Source: Anaerocolumna chitinilytica (GTDB taxonomy: Bacteria; Bacillota; Clostridia; Lachnospirales; Lachnospiraceae). Taken from it: 64,000 nt of DNA. Where the stretch lies: positions 4,589,501-4,653,500 of the forward strand of contig NZ_AP023368.1 of the NCBI RefSeq assembly GCF_014218355.1. The letters are read 5' to 3'. A program made the translations under genes and the position numbers. Under the pieces are notes generated by a model. The model made no database searches and had not been told where the DNA came from. It was given only the letters and a program-made list of their open reading frames with translations. This document shows, in pieces, positions 52,444 through 61,335 of the stretch (its first letter is position 1; every line of letters starts with the position of its first letter).

Positions 52444-52831
52444 GTGATATTCCCGCCTTTAACTAATATTCATATTTGCTTCATTTACTGGAACGCCGGT
52501 TAACAAATGCAGTCTAACATATGTAATAAATGCGCCAAGTAAATGAATTGACAAGTTATTAAAATGTACTAAAAATTTTGTAAAAGCAATGATGTCGTAT
52601 ACAACAAAGTCATTATATTAGTAAAATCACTAAAAAAATATGGGCAAATTCGTACTTTGAGTTGAAAAAATACCAATTTGTGATTCGCAAATTTATATTT
52701 CAAGTATCAATATTTGATTTTTTCACATAAAAAAGCAGAGAGAGGAAGCATATGTTTTCTATAATTACAACATATAATCCTATCTCTGCTTATGTTATAG
52801 CCTTTATTTTGTATATTATGTTATATATCCA
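52444..52831. other. AT-rich spacer between the second importer and the aldo/keto reductase gene
   Basis: No gene is seen. The leader for the LplB-type gene holds TTTACA and TAATAA 17 nt apart on the minus strand near 52540-52570 and a small inverted repeat TTAGTAAAATCACTAA (52618-52633), neither conclusive. The terminator of the next gene occupies the far end. Confidence 0.4.
52727..52791 (-). terminator. Terminator of the aldo/keto reductase gene
   Basis: AAGCAGAGAGAGGA (52733-52746) pairs with TCCTATCTCTGCTT (52778-52791) with one mismatch. On the minus strand a run of six T follows. Confidence 0.7.
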
Positions 52832-53782
52832 TTAACCAAGCTGCAGCCGATTCAATTCGCTGTCTAACAATTTCATCTCTTCTTCTAATAAGCACCAGTC
52901 AAAAGCAGCACAGTTTTCTTTTGCTTCTTTTTCATTTCTTACCCCAATTAATGCGGTACCAACAAAACTCTTTTGTGTGCTCCAGTTAATTGCAACCTGT
53001 GCTACCGGTTTTCCATGAGCATTCGCAATTTTGTCCATTGTTTTTAAGAGTTCCATAATGATAGAGAATTTCGGTTCTTTATAAAAATCATAGAAGGTCA
53101 TTCTTAAATCACCTTTTTCATATTTTGGAAGCTCTCTAATAGCTCCTGACAGAATACCGGCACCTAAGGAGCCATAGGTTAAAGAATCAATATTTCTTTC
53201 TTCTCCCCATTTTAAGAGCTCTGTAAATTTCTGATTTACCATGGAGAAAGGAGGCTGCTGCACATCAATTTGCAGATACTTTTCAGCTTCCAGAATTTGT
53301 TCTTCTGAAAAATTGGACACTCCTGCAAATCGAATCTTTCCCTGCTGCTTTAATGTATGTAAAGCCGCCATTGTTTCATCTATTGGAGTATCAAGATCGG
53401 GCCAGTGCACAAAATAAAAGTCCACATAATCCAGCTTAAGGTTTAATAAGGAACTTTCTATCTCTCTCATAACATTCTTATAGCTGGCATTACGGGTATA
53501 ACCACCCTTATAGATATCTGGTACCAAACCAAATTTCGTTGACACCAATATCTTGTCTCTGGGAACTTCTCTGATAGCCTCTCCTACAATCATCTCGGAA
53601 GCACCATTGCCATAGCAGGGTGCCGTATCTACCAGATTTACCCCGTTATCAATCATGGCACGGATTCCTTTGATAGCTTCCTGCCTGTCTACCTGTCCAT
53701 AATTCTCAACACCGATAGCCCAAGTTCCCACAGCAAGTGAGGAAACTGAAACATCTGCATTTTTAAAATGTTTATATCTCAT
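52832..53782 (-). CDS. Aldo/keto reductase
   Basis: Cytoplasmic NAD(P)H-dependent reductase of 316 residues. The catalytic tetrad is visible: Asp and Tyr in LVDTAPCYGNGASE, Lys in ILVSTKFGLV and His in YFVHWPDLD. The cofactor region near the C-terminus (ALIGVRNEKEAKENCAAFDW) is family-typical. The ATG at 53782 has TGGAGCGAA upstream; the longer frame by 8 codons is not supported. It lies downstream of the ROK regulator and may reduce an aldehyde product of the sugar pathway encoded further upstream, for example lactaldehyde. Confidence 0.9.
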   Translation of the reverse strand: MRYKHFKNADVSVSSLAVGTWAIGVENYGQVDRQEAIKGIRAMIDNGVNLVDTAPCYGNGASEMIVGEAIREVPRDKILVSTKFGLVPDIYKGGYTRNASYKNVMREIESSLLNLKLDYVDFYFVHWPDLDTPIDETMAALHTLKQQGKIRFAGVSNFSEEQILEAEKYLQIDVQQPPFSMVNQKFTELLKWGEERNIDSLTYGSLGAGILSGAIRELPKYEKGDLRMTFYDFYKEPKFSIIMELLKTMDKIANAHGKPVAQVAINWSTQKSFVGTALIGVRNEKEAKENCAAFDWCLLEEEMKLLDSELNRLQLG

Positions 53783-53919
53783 ATATTCGCTCCATTCTGC
53801 CATCATAACGCAATCTGCTGCTGATGGTTAAATCACATAGTAATGAGTTTGTGTATAAATTATGCTATTAATTTGCACAAAACCCCATATCTTTTTCAGC
53901 TTATATATGAATTATGCTA

Positions 53920-55191
53920 TTACAATTCATATATCTCCGTTTCATTAAAGTACTGGTCTGCTAAAATCAGTGCCCCGCCTGTAAAACAGCCCTGACTCAG
54001 GCCAATATCAGAGTAAACAAGGTTGAACTCCTTTTCTATCTTAAAAAATGGAAGTGAGTGTATCTCACTTTGAAGCTTGTTTAAGAAGTAATCTCCTGCC
54101 TGAGTATAGATTCCCTGAAGCACGATTACTCTGGGATTATGAATTAATATCATATTTCGGATAAGTAAAACAAAATAAGATATTATCTTGTCCATTATCC
54201 TGCAGGCAAAGGCATCTCCTTCGTTGGAAGCTTTAAATATACTTAAATATTGAAGCTTCCCCTCCTCTTTCAGCAGAGGCGAATTCGGATAGTCCTTTTT
54301 TGTGTCCTTTGCATACCTTTGTATCGCTTTTGGGGATACCAAAGTCTCAAAGCAGCCGGAATTCCCACAGGCACATTTCTCGGTTTCCTCTGCTGATGCT
54401 ACTGTAATATGCCCGAATTCTCCTACAAATCCATTAGCTCCCTGTATTAACTTCCCATGGTCCAGTACGCACCCTCCGGTGTAGGAACCGGAGATTAATA
54501 CTGTTACGCTCTCATCTGCGTATTCCGGATGCTTAAGGAGTTCTGCATATCCGGAAAGCCTGCTTCCATTATTTATATGGAGATTCTCAAAACCCGGCAT
54601 AAGTTCCTTTAATTTATCTATGATTTTTAAGTTTCTTCCCCAAGTCGTATTATGAATGGGAAAAAGAAGTACTCCATTATCAGCATCCACAATTCCGTCA
54701 AATCCTACAATTACACCATAGATATCTTCTTTTAAGAGGTCACTTAAAGCTAGCAGTTCCTCTGCAGAATGTGCAATATCCTCCATGCAGGTATCATAAT
54801 TAGCCTGTTCTCTGTATTTTACGGATAGTTTATTCACCAGATCACATTTTAGATTATATAAAACACAGTCGATATATCCGATTCCAGAATGTATAGCAAT
54901 AATATATTTATGTGTATCGTTCAGGGCATAAAGCTCCGGCTTCTTTCCGCCTTCCTCTGTAGAACTCCCTTTACCCATGGATTTCACAAGCTTATATTTC
55001 TGCAGTGCCGCCAGAATCTTTGTTACGGAGGTTACACTTAGACTAATACGCTCTGAAATCTCACTGGCAGTCATGGTATCACAGGTTCTCAAAAGAGACA
55101 ACACAAGCTTCTGATTATAATATTTTATATTTTTAGGTTTTCTGCTTAAAGGAGAAGAAGATTTTCTATTATCAATACTCATTGAATTCAC
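53920..55191 (-). CDS. ROK-family transcriptional regulator (NagC/XylR type)
   Basis: Repressor of 423 residues with an N-terminal helix-turn-helix (MTASEISERISLSVTSVTKI). A ROK sugar-binding domain follows, containing VIVGFDGIVDADNG, an EFGHITV motif and the zinc signature CACGNSGCFE. The start is GTG at 55191 or ATG at 55182; both lie behind the promoter. It stands directly after the cupin gene with its own promoter, so it probably regulates the sugar catabolic operon in response to a ketose or sugar phosphate. Confidence 0.9.
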   Translation of the reverse strand: MNSMSIDNRKSSSPLSRKPKNIKYYNQKLVLSLLRTCDTMTASEISERISLSVTSVTKILAALQKYKLVKSMGKGSSTEEGGKKPELYALNDTHKYIIAIHSGIGYIDCVLYNLKCDLVNKLSVKYREQANYDTCMEDIAHSAEELLALSDLLKEDIYGVIVGFDGIVDADNGVLLFPIHNTTWGRNLKIIDKLKELMPGFENLHINNGSRLSGYAELLKHPEYADESVTVLISGSYTGGCVLDHGKLIQGANGFVGEFGHITVASAEETEKCACGNSGCFETLVSPKAIQRYAKDTKKDYPNSPLLKEEGKLQYLSIFKASNEGDAFACRIMDKIISYFVLLIRNMILIHNPRVIVLQGIYTQAGDYFLNKLQSEIHSLPFFKIEKEFNLVYSDIGLSQGCFTGGALILADQYFNETEIYEL

Positions 55192-55214
55192 ACCATACCT
55201 ATTTGTTTTTTCTC

Positions 55215-55243
55215 ATTATCCTTGATTTTAAATGAAGTGTCAA
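55215..55243 (-). promoter_or_regulatory. Promoter of the ROK gene
   Basis: Minus-strand -35 TTGACA (55238-55243), 17-nt spacer, -10 GATAAT (55215-55220). Confidence 0.65.
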
Positions 55244-55282
55244 TAATAACAAATGCTTCTTCGGCTTTTGCAAGGTACTGTC

Positions 55283-55780
55283 TTATATAATTATTTCTGC
55301 CCTGTCATCTCCCTCTACCACCAATGAGATACAATCGTTTCTAAAAGTTCTGCCGGGAAGCAGACAAAGTATATGCCCTTCACCTTCTTCCATAAGGTAC
55401 TGAGTTCCATGGACAATAAGAGGATTCAGCTTTACGAAAGTTCCCTTCGGGATAAGGAAGGCTTCCAGATTATTCGTTGATAGCGTTTTTTCTGGCAGTC
55501 CTACAAATATGATGACATCTTTATCAATCGGCAATAGGCCTTCACAGGTATATTGATGCGCTTCCAGGAAGGATATGATATTCCTTTCCTGTTTTTTTAC
55601 ATGACAGACGGATACTGTGGGCAGTGTAGTCCCTCCAAAATCCAGAGTTATCAGGTCTGCAAAAAAGTTGGCTGGGAATACAGCTCCCTCTCTCATGGAT
55701 TCTTCGTCCAGTAAATTCTGATATACACCGTATTTACGAAATTCTTTTGTTGATAATTCTTTTACTTTTATAGTACGCAT
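55283..55780 (-). CDS. Cupin-like protein resembling ureidoglycolate lyase / DUF4867 proteins
   Basis: Small beta-rich protein of 165 residues. The C-terminal half (IIFVGLPEKTLSTNNLEAFL, IPKGTFVKLNPLIVHG) matches the ureidoglycolate lyase-type cupin strand, where the final His is conserved. EAHQYTCEGLLPIDKDV is the other typical segment. It is cotranscribed after the FucI-like isomerase. Cupin proteins of this kind accompany some sugar isomerase genes and may be mutarotases or isomerase helpers. Allantoin degradation genes are absent, so ureidoglycolate is an unlikely substrate. A GAGGAG site precedes the ATG. Confidence 0.55.
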   Translation of the reverse strand: MRTIKVKELSTKEFRKYGVYQNLLDEESMREGAVFPANFFADLITLDFGGTTLPTVSVCHVKKQERNIISFLEAHQYTCEGLLPIDKDVIIFVGLPEKTLSTNNLEAFLIPKGTFVKLNPLIVHGTQYLMEEGEGHILCLLPGRTFRNDCISLVVEGDDRAEIII

Positions 55781-55889
55781 GGGATAAATCTCCTCTTTTG
55801 GGATTATGCAATTAATAATCTTACCTTGCTGTATGTAATTACTGCAGTGTTCTTAACAGGTTTATTCCTTTTAAGCTGATTATCTAATT

Positions 55890-57278
55890 CTACAAACTAT
55901 GAATACCTTCTTTGTGAGCATCGTCAAACTCGATTCCAAGATAGCGGGCGGCTTCTCTTAATATAGGAAGATATTTTCCGTATACTCCGCCTACATGATG
56001 AATGTAAGGACCAAACATAAGCTTCTCTTCCCAACGCTTCCAGTTATCTACCTCCATCCATACATAGGTCCCGCTGGTCTTTGGACCTGTTGTTGTCTTC
56101 GCCTCACCGGCGAATAAGGAATACTTGCCGTCAAGCTCATCAAATCGGCAGATTGTAAGGTCACCCTGCTTTAACTCAAACTGTTCCTGTGCATTAACCA
56201 AAGCAGCCGAGCTGTTCTTTGCTTTTAATGAATACGGAAATGGTCCGCAATGCCATAAGAGCTCTCCATTTTCATTTTCTGGATGACGTATTGTAAGGTC
56301 CGCTAAGAATTCAGCATTCTCATAAAGGTCACAGGCTCTTAATATCGCCATAGTGATAGCACCATTTACATCGGTTTCACAAGCTAAGGGCATACCTTCG
56401 TCCGCCAGTTCACCTAAGGCTACACAGGGACAGATTCCGATTAATCCGGGAAAAGCAGACCAGCATTCAAAGGCACCTACACTGCAGCGATTTTCTTCCA
56501 TGTGCTTTTTTACTGCTAATTTTACTCCGGCTGCCTTTTCTATTTCATCTGTCTTCATGGTGCTGCAATCCATTCGTCCGGTCAATTCCTCATAATAGGT
56601 TACAAAATCTTCCGTCTGTTCTTTGATTAATTTCGTCGCAGTCTCTGCAATCCTAAAGGGTGAAATCGGCACTACCGTTATTCCAAAATGTTTCATCAGA
56701 TTGGCATCGTTTGTCATGACGCTCATAAAAGGCCCCGGACGTTCTCCAATCTTGGCAACCCTTAAGCCCTTCAGGGCTTTGATAACCGCTGCAACCCGGA
56801 TGAAGTTCTCATATCCTTTTTCAAATTCCGGGCTTTCGGTCTCACAGTTATAGATATAACTGTATTTTACACCATAACGGCTAAGCACCTTGGTAGCGGC
56901 AAACATGCCGCACTGGGTATCCCTTCCTCTTGACTCTAACGTATTCGGTCTTTCATCTCTGGCACCCCAGATCAGCACAGGTATGTCAAATGCTCTTGCT
57001 ATTTCAGCAACCACCTGCTCTTCTCCGAAATCACAGAAGGGAATGAACAAGGCGTCTATACTATTAGCCTTTAATTTGTCAATAACAGCAGGCACCTTAT
57101 CCAGTTCCCACATGATTCCATTCTCAGATAAGTCATCCACGTCTATGATTTTTACAGCCTCCGGTTTCACTCCCCGTATTACTTTCATGAATTTATCCTT
57201 TTGCCTTCGTGCTTCCTCCATGCTTAGGAAACCTCTTTTAACCGGAACCACTCCCAATACAACCGTTTGTTTATACAT
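55890..57278 (-). CDS. L-fucose/L-arabinose isomerase-family ketol isomerase
   Basis: Predicted metal-dependent aldose-ketose isomerase of 462 residues, of the FucI/AraA fold. Segments such as FIPFCDFGEEQVVAEIARAF, VLIWGARDE, VAKIGERPGPFMSVMTND and AFECWSAFPGLIGICPCVAL, with ACETDVNGAITM, follow this family's order. The metal-binding Glu and Asp/His candidates lie in those last two segments and in GPYIHHVGG. The ATG at 57278 follows GGGGGATTGAGC and overlaps the kinase stop by 8 nt (ATGTATAA). It should convert an imported aldose into the ketose phosphorylated by the adjacent kinase. The sugar is not identified. Confidence 0.8.
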   Translation of the reverse strand: MYKQTVVLGVVPVKRGFLSMEEARRQKDKFMKVIRGVKPEAVKIIDVDDLSENGIMWELDKVPAVIDKLKANSIDALFIPFCDFGEEQVVAEIARAFDIPVLIWGARDERPNTLESRGRDTQCGMFAATKVLSRYGVKYSYIYNCETESPEFEKGYENFIRVAAVIKALKGLRVAKIGERPGPFMSVMTNDANLMKHFGITVVPISPFRIAETATKLIKEQTEDFVTYYEELTGRMDCSTMKTDEIEKAAGVKLAVKKHMEENRCSVGAFECWSAFPGLIGICPCVALGELADEGMPLACETDVNGAITMAILRACDLYENAEFLADLTIRHPENENGELLWHCGPFPYSLKAKNSSAALVNAQEQFELKQGDLTICRFDELDGKYSLFAGEAKTTTGPKTSGTYVWMEVDNWKRWEEKLMFGPYIHHVGGVYGKYLPILREAARYLGIEFDDAHKEGIHSL

Positions 57279-58230
57279 GCTCAATCCCCCTTTGATAGAA
57301 TTCAACTCTTGTATCTATTTCCGTATAATCAATTATACCTGTCTCCATAAAGCTTCTTACCGTAACCTTATCCGGTATTCCGGCTCTTCCACCGATCCGT
57401 GTACATTTGATTGCTGATACAGCTGCGGCGAATCTAGCGGCTTCCTTTGCATTGAGATTTTCTAAAAGCCCTGCGGCAAATGCCCCATGAAAAACATCTC
57501 CTGCCCCTACTGTATCAACTGTCTCTACCTGATAGGCCGGTATTTCAAAGTATCCTTCTTCTGAAACACCTACAAGTCCCTTTTCTCCAAAGGTAAAGAT
57601 TACAGTCTCGGGACCTTTCTCCCTTAATGCTCGGCAGTTCCTTTCATAATCGGAGTCTGAAAATAAACTGTTGTATATGAATTCAGAGCCAATAAGTATA
57701 TCAATTAATCCTATATGTTCTATTAAGTTATTCAGTCCGGAGTCTGCATCTATTAAGATCTTTGCTCCTGACGCCTTCGCAAATCTAGCAGCTTTTCTTG
57801 TAATTTCATCTAATCTGGCTATATAAAAATACTTTATATTCTGTAAGTAATGAAGGGGCAGCTCTTCTTCAGACATAGGCTGCGCACTTCCCGGGTAATA
57901 AAGAATATTTCTTCCGCCGGTTTTCTTATCACTGATTACAATATCAAAATGACTGGTTTTTCCCTCTCGTTTTAACAGATACTTCGTATCTACCCCATGG
58001 CGGGTAAAATCCGCTTCAATAAAAGCTCCGTAGATATCCGTGCCGGTGTTGCCGATTACCGCGGCCTTCACACCAAGTCTTGCAGCAGCAATTAGTCCCG
58101 TTGCTACCTTTCCGCCTCCCTGCCAGCTTACATTTCTTATAGGCTCACCATGGTTTGGCTGAGGGATTTGCTCCACATTGACTGCAAGGTCTACACAAGG
58201 ACTGTCCATTCCTATCAGATCAAATCTCAA
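57271..58230 (-). CDS. PfkB/ribokinase-family sugar kinase
   Basis: ATP-dependent carbohydrate kinase of 319 residues. The N-terminal sugar-binding GG motif reads WQGGGKVATGLIAAARLG; the C-terminal catalytic signature reads VDTVGAGDVFHGAFAAG with the base Asp. It starts with TTG (58228-58230) behind AGGGGGTGG. It presumably phosphorylates the ketose made by the isomerase at C1 to give the aldolase substrate. The closest analogues by role are tagatose-6-phosphate and fructose kinases, but the substrate is open. Confidence 0.9.
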   Translation of the reverse strand: MRFDLIGMDSPCVDLAVNVEQIPQPNHGEPIRNVSWQGGGKVATGLIAAARLGVKAAVIGNTGTDIYGAFIEADFTRHGVDTKYLLKREGKTSHFDIVISDKKTGGRNILYYPGSAQPMSEEELPLHYLQNIKYFYIARLDEITRKAARFAKASGAKILIDADSGLNNLIEHIGLIDILIGSEFIYNSLFSDSDYERNCRALREKGPETVIFTFGEKGLVGVSEEGYFEIPAYQVETVDTVGAGDVFHGAFAAGLLENLNAKEAARFAAAVSAIKCTRIGGRAGIPDKVTVRSFMETGIIDYTEIDTRVEFYQRGIEHV

Positions 58231-58248
58231 ATGGTTCCACCCCCTGCT

Positions 58249-59103
58249 CTAGAGAGAATAATTGTTAGGATTTAACAATCTTAGTTTACCCACTACAAAG
58301 GCCTTAATCTCCTCTGAAGCCATGCTTTGAAGTCTGAAGAAGGAACCCCTGTTTTCTTCAGGATTTACATTGCTGCAGATAGCCTGATAGATTGCCCTGT
58401 CATATTCTGTTGCAATATTGAATTTGCTGAAACCAAGATTTACACTTTTTTGAATCTGGTCATTGGGAATATCCGAACATCCATGAAGTACAAGGGGAAT
58501 AGATAGGCTGCAGCGAATCTCATTCATTCTCTCAAAATCCAGCTTTGGTTCCTTAATATAAACGCCATGAGCATTCCCAACAGCAACCGCCAGGGAATCA
58601 CAGCCTGTTCTTTCCACAAATTCCACTGCCTGACGGACAGAAGTATAATTACTGGAGTCTACAATATCCTCTAACTTCGAGCCGCTTCCTACATGCCCCA
58701 GCTCGGCTTCCACATCAATATCAAAGACCTTGGCCACTCTGATTACATCACTTGTTAAACGAACATTTTCTTCAAAAGGAAGAGAAGAACCATCTAACAT
58801 AATAGAAGGAAATCCGTCACGGATTCCGGCAACCGCAACTTCAAAGGTATTTGAATGATCCAGGTGAACTGCTACCGGGACAGCGGCTTTTGCCGCCATA
58901 TCCTTGGCAAAATCAGCAATATATTTGAGATCGATATGGTCTCGAAATCCCGGATACACCTGAATGATAATAGGAAGCTTCTCACTTTCTGCTGCTTCTA
59001 TAGCCCATTTTACTGACTCATAATGAAATACATTGATTGCCGGAACACCGTATTTGTGCTTCGTTGCATGCTCCAATAATTCTCTTACCCTAATACTTGA
59101 CAT
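58249..59103 (-). CDS. Class II (zinc) ketose-bisphosphate aldolase, GatY/KbaY/FbaA family
   Basis: Zinc-dependent aldolase of 284 residues. Zinc ligands and signature loops are visible: VHLDHSN, VEAELGHVG, AVGNAHGVY and LHGCSDI, with the phosphate loop KFNIATE. It cleaves a ketose (1-phosphate or bisphosphate) into DHAP and an aldehyde. It follows the MFS gene by about 134 nt and precedes the kinase by 18 nt in one operon. The partner kinase and isomerase point to a hexose, pentose or deoxy-sugar route; the aldehyde product might be handled by the aldo/keto reductase downstream. Confidence 0.92.
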   Translation of the reverse strand: MSSIRVRELLEHATKHKYGVPAINVFHYESVKWAIEAAESEKLPIIIQVYPGFRDHIDLKYIADFAKDMAAKAAVPVAVHLDHSNTFEVAVAGIRDGFPSIMLDGSSLPFEENVRLTSDVIRVAKVFDIDVEAELGHVGSGSKLEDIVDSSNYTSVRQAVEFVERTGCDSLAVAVGNAHGVYIKEPKLDFERMNEIRCSLSIPLVLHGCSDIPNDQIQKSVNLGFSKFNIATEYDRAIYQAICSNVNPEENRGSFFRLQSMASEEIKAFVVGKLRLLNPNNYSL

Positions 59104-59237
59104 AAACTACCTCTCCTTTTGACTATTATGATTTATTTTAATTTTTGGCTCACAACAACTTAATAAGTCCTATATTCCTTCTTTTGAGTGCTTTCTAATT
59201 TTTCTTCGTACCATATACATTAAGTCTCTTTTCTTAT

Positions 59238-60401
59238 TTACACCTCTTGTACTTTTCTCCGTTTACCATCCATACGAAGCAGTAAAAAATTCATTACTGA
59301 TATCACAGCAATTGCTCCTGCCAGTACATAGAAGGAATGTTTGATGCCAAATTCCTCGGTCATTGCTCCTCCCAGAAGGCTTCCCAGGGTAGAACCAAGA
59401 CCTGTCTGTACCATTGCTAAGATACTCTGTCCCTGGGAAAGCTTTCCCTCCGCCACATTTTCACTGATAAACATTACACAGCTGTAATAGCAGGTCATAT
59501 AAGTCACACTTTGCAATAACTGCGACATTAGCATAAGAGGAAGTAAGCCGCTGGCTGCAAAGACAAGCCTTAAAGCGACCATGGCAACGGAAAAAGCCAA
59601 AATATTTACAGGACCAAATCTTTTGATAAGTTTATTAATCAATAATAAAATCGGTATCTCACTAAGAGCTGAAATACTGCTTGAGACTCCTAAGATGGAA
59701 GCACTAAACCCTAGCTTAATTACATAAACACCGTAATATGTACCGCAGAAGGTAAGACCAAGCTGTAATAAAAAGGCAAATAATAGAACAAATCGAATTT
59801 GGTAATTTGTGAATATCTTCTCCTTTACCGGAAGCTTTGTTTTTTCTTTCTTTACAGCCTGTTCATTTGGCAGTAACAGGAGAAAAAAAATCAACAGCAG
59901 AAAACCTGCACAGCCAAACAGAAAGATACGCTTTATATCCTGTTTCACCAGATTACCAATTATAAGAACCGTAATAGCATACCCTACAGTTCCTCCTATC
60001 CTTATAAATGCAAAATTAACCTTATTCTTTCTGGTAAGATTCGTAACAATGGCATCGCAAAGGGGTATGATTGCAGTACTAAAAGAAGTTAAAAGCACTG
60101 TGCATACCAAAAAATACAAAAAGCCAGAGTGTATCCGGTAGCTTAATATGGCAAGACTGCTGCCAAATACGATAAATATCAGAACATTTCTCCTCTTACC
60201 AATCTTATCGCTCATGATTCCCCAAAAGGGTTGAATAAAAAGTGCTGCCAGCGGTCCGATAGCAGAAAGCATTCCTATTTGGGTGTTACTAATGCCCTGC
60301 TTTGTGTAAAAGGCTCCCATAAAGGGTGAATATAGAGCCATAACCGACCACAGAACTGTATTAACTGCTAGTAATTTAAGAATTTCTTTTCGATTTGACA
60401 T
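59238..60401 (-). CDS. MFS sugar transporter (LacY/nucleoside-symporter-like)
   Basis: Twelve-helix major facilitator of 387 residues. The loop between helices 2 and 3 reads GIMSDKIGKRRNVLIF, the MFS signature. The N-terminus (LKLLAVNTVLWSVMALYSPF) is typical of the LacY/nucleoside:H+ symporter-type group. It is the first gene of the aldolase/kinase/isomerase/cupin operon and probably imports the monosaccharide that this pathway degrades, which contrasts with the ABC systems upstream. It has a promoter and an inverted repeat directly upstream. Confidence 0.88.
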   Translation of the reverse strand: MSNRKEILKLLAVNTVLWSVMALYSPFMGAFYTKQGISNTQIGMLSAIGPLAALFIQPFWGIMSDKIGKRRNVLIFIVFGSSLAILSYRIHSGFLYFLVCTVLLTSFSTAIIPLCDAIVTNLTRKNKVNFAFIRIGGTVGYAITVLIIGNLVKQDIKRIFLFGCAGFLLLIFFLLLLPNEQAVKKEKTKLPVKEKIFTNYQIRFVLLFAFLLQLGLTFCGTYYGVYVIKLGFSASILGVSSSISALSEIPILLLINKLIKRFGPVNILAFSVAMVALRLVFAASGLLPLMLMSQLLQSVTYMTCYYSCVMFISENVAEGKLSQGQSILAMVQTGLGSTLGSLLGGAMTEEFGIKHSFYVLAGAIAVISVMNFLLLRMDGKRRKVQEV

Positions 60402-60457
60402 AAATGCTGTTTCTCCTGGCTGTCTATTATTCTTCCGTACATTATTTTATTATCACA

Positions 60458-60507
60458 AGTATATAATAATCAATCTTGTTTGTAAACTTACTTTATAAAC
60501 TAAGTTT
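60458..60507 (-). promoter_or_regulatory. Promoter and operator-like repeat of the sugar catabolic operon
   Basis: Minus-strand -35 TTTACA (60481-60486), 17-nt spacer, -10 TATACT (60458-60463). A perfect inverted repeat AAACTTA (60484-60490) / TAAGTTT (60501-60507), 10 nt apart, overlaps the -35 box: a good repressor site, plausibly for the ROK or DeoR regulator. Confidence 0.65.
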
Positions 60508-60615
60508 TGATATTTTTTTGTGCAATATTACACAGAAAAAACAAAGCGAAAAGACTCCTGCGCTGATTTACGGCCCATGGGTTCCTTCCGCTCTGTATAA
60601 ACTCCTTCATGGTTC

Positions 60616-61335
60616 TTATAAATGATATTTTTCTATAATTTCATCAATAACCGTCACCGTCACAGGGGCTAACATTTCCATCCTTGCTCTGTCATTATAT
60701 TCCGTCAGTAAACCCGCAAAAGCAGCTCCGGCATTTTCAGCAAATTCTAAATCCGTTATACTATCCCCTACTATAAGCAATTCTTCTGTCTTTATCTCAG
60801 CCAGGCCACAAAAAGTAAATGCCATCTGAGGAGATGGCTTGGTCTGGGTATCGCCTTCGTTGCAGCCAATATAGTCAAAGTAATCCAACAGTCCGGTACA
60901 TTTAAGAGAATGAACAGTGGATCTTCTGCTGTCTGACGTTGCTACTCCTAGCAGGTAGCCTTTCTTTTTCAGATAGGACAACAGTCTGTCTACACCCGGC
61001 AGGCTGTGAATAATGATATCTTCCGAAAGAGCGACTTCTTCAAATAAGAAAAAGAGCTTCTCTCTTTCCAGGATTCCCCCCTCGGCTTCCTTAATAATAT
61101 TATACCAACTGTCTATAATTTGGGAAGTAGAAGCGTATTGTATCATACTCTCCTTCTGAAAGCCTTCTGCCAGATAACCGGAAATCTTCTTTAATAAAAG
61201 CACCGTTTCTGGCTTAACCTGATATTCCTTTTCCAAAAGGGCAAATAACCTGGATACTACCATGTGCCAGTAATCCCTGAATTCAATCAAGGTTCCGTCC
61301 TTATCAAACAAAATTCCTTTTATCATACTGCTCAC
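60616..61335 (-). CDS. HAD-superfamily phosphatase (Gph-like)
   Basis: Cytoplasmic hydrolase of 239 residues, subclass I cap type. Motif I is FDKDGTLIEF with the nucleophile Asp, motif II is GVATSDSRRS, and motif IV is VGDSITDLEFAENAG. It starts with GTG at 61335, 6 nt after GGAGG, inside the end of the PHP gene (32-nt overlap); ATG at 61326 would have poorer spacing. The overlap indicates translational coupling with the PHP hydrolase, so both probably act on one phosphorylated or phosphate-ester substrate. Confidence 0.9.
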   Translation of the reverse strand: MSSMIKGILFDKDGTLIEFRDYWHMVVSRLFALLEKEYQVKPETVLLLKKISGYLAEGFQKESMIQYASTSQIIDSWYNIIKEAEGGILEREKLFFLFEEVALSEDIIIHSLPGVDRLLSYLKKKGYLLGVATSDSRRSTVHSLKCTGLLDYFDYIGCNEGDTQTKPSPQMAFTFCGLAEIKTEELLIVGDSITDLEFAENAGAAFAGLLTEYNDRARMEMLAPVTVTVIDEIIEKYHL

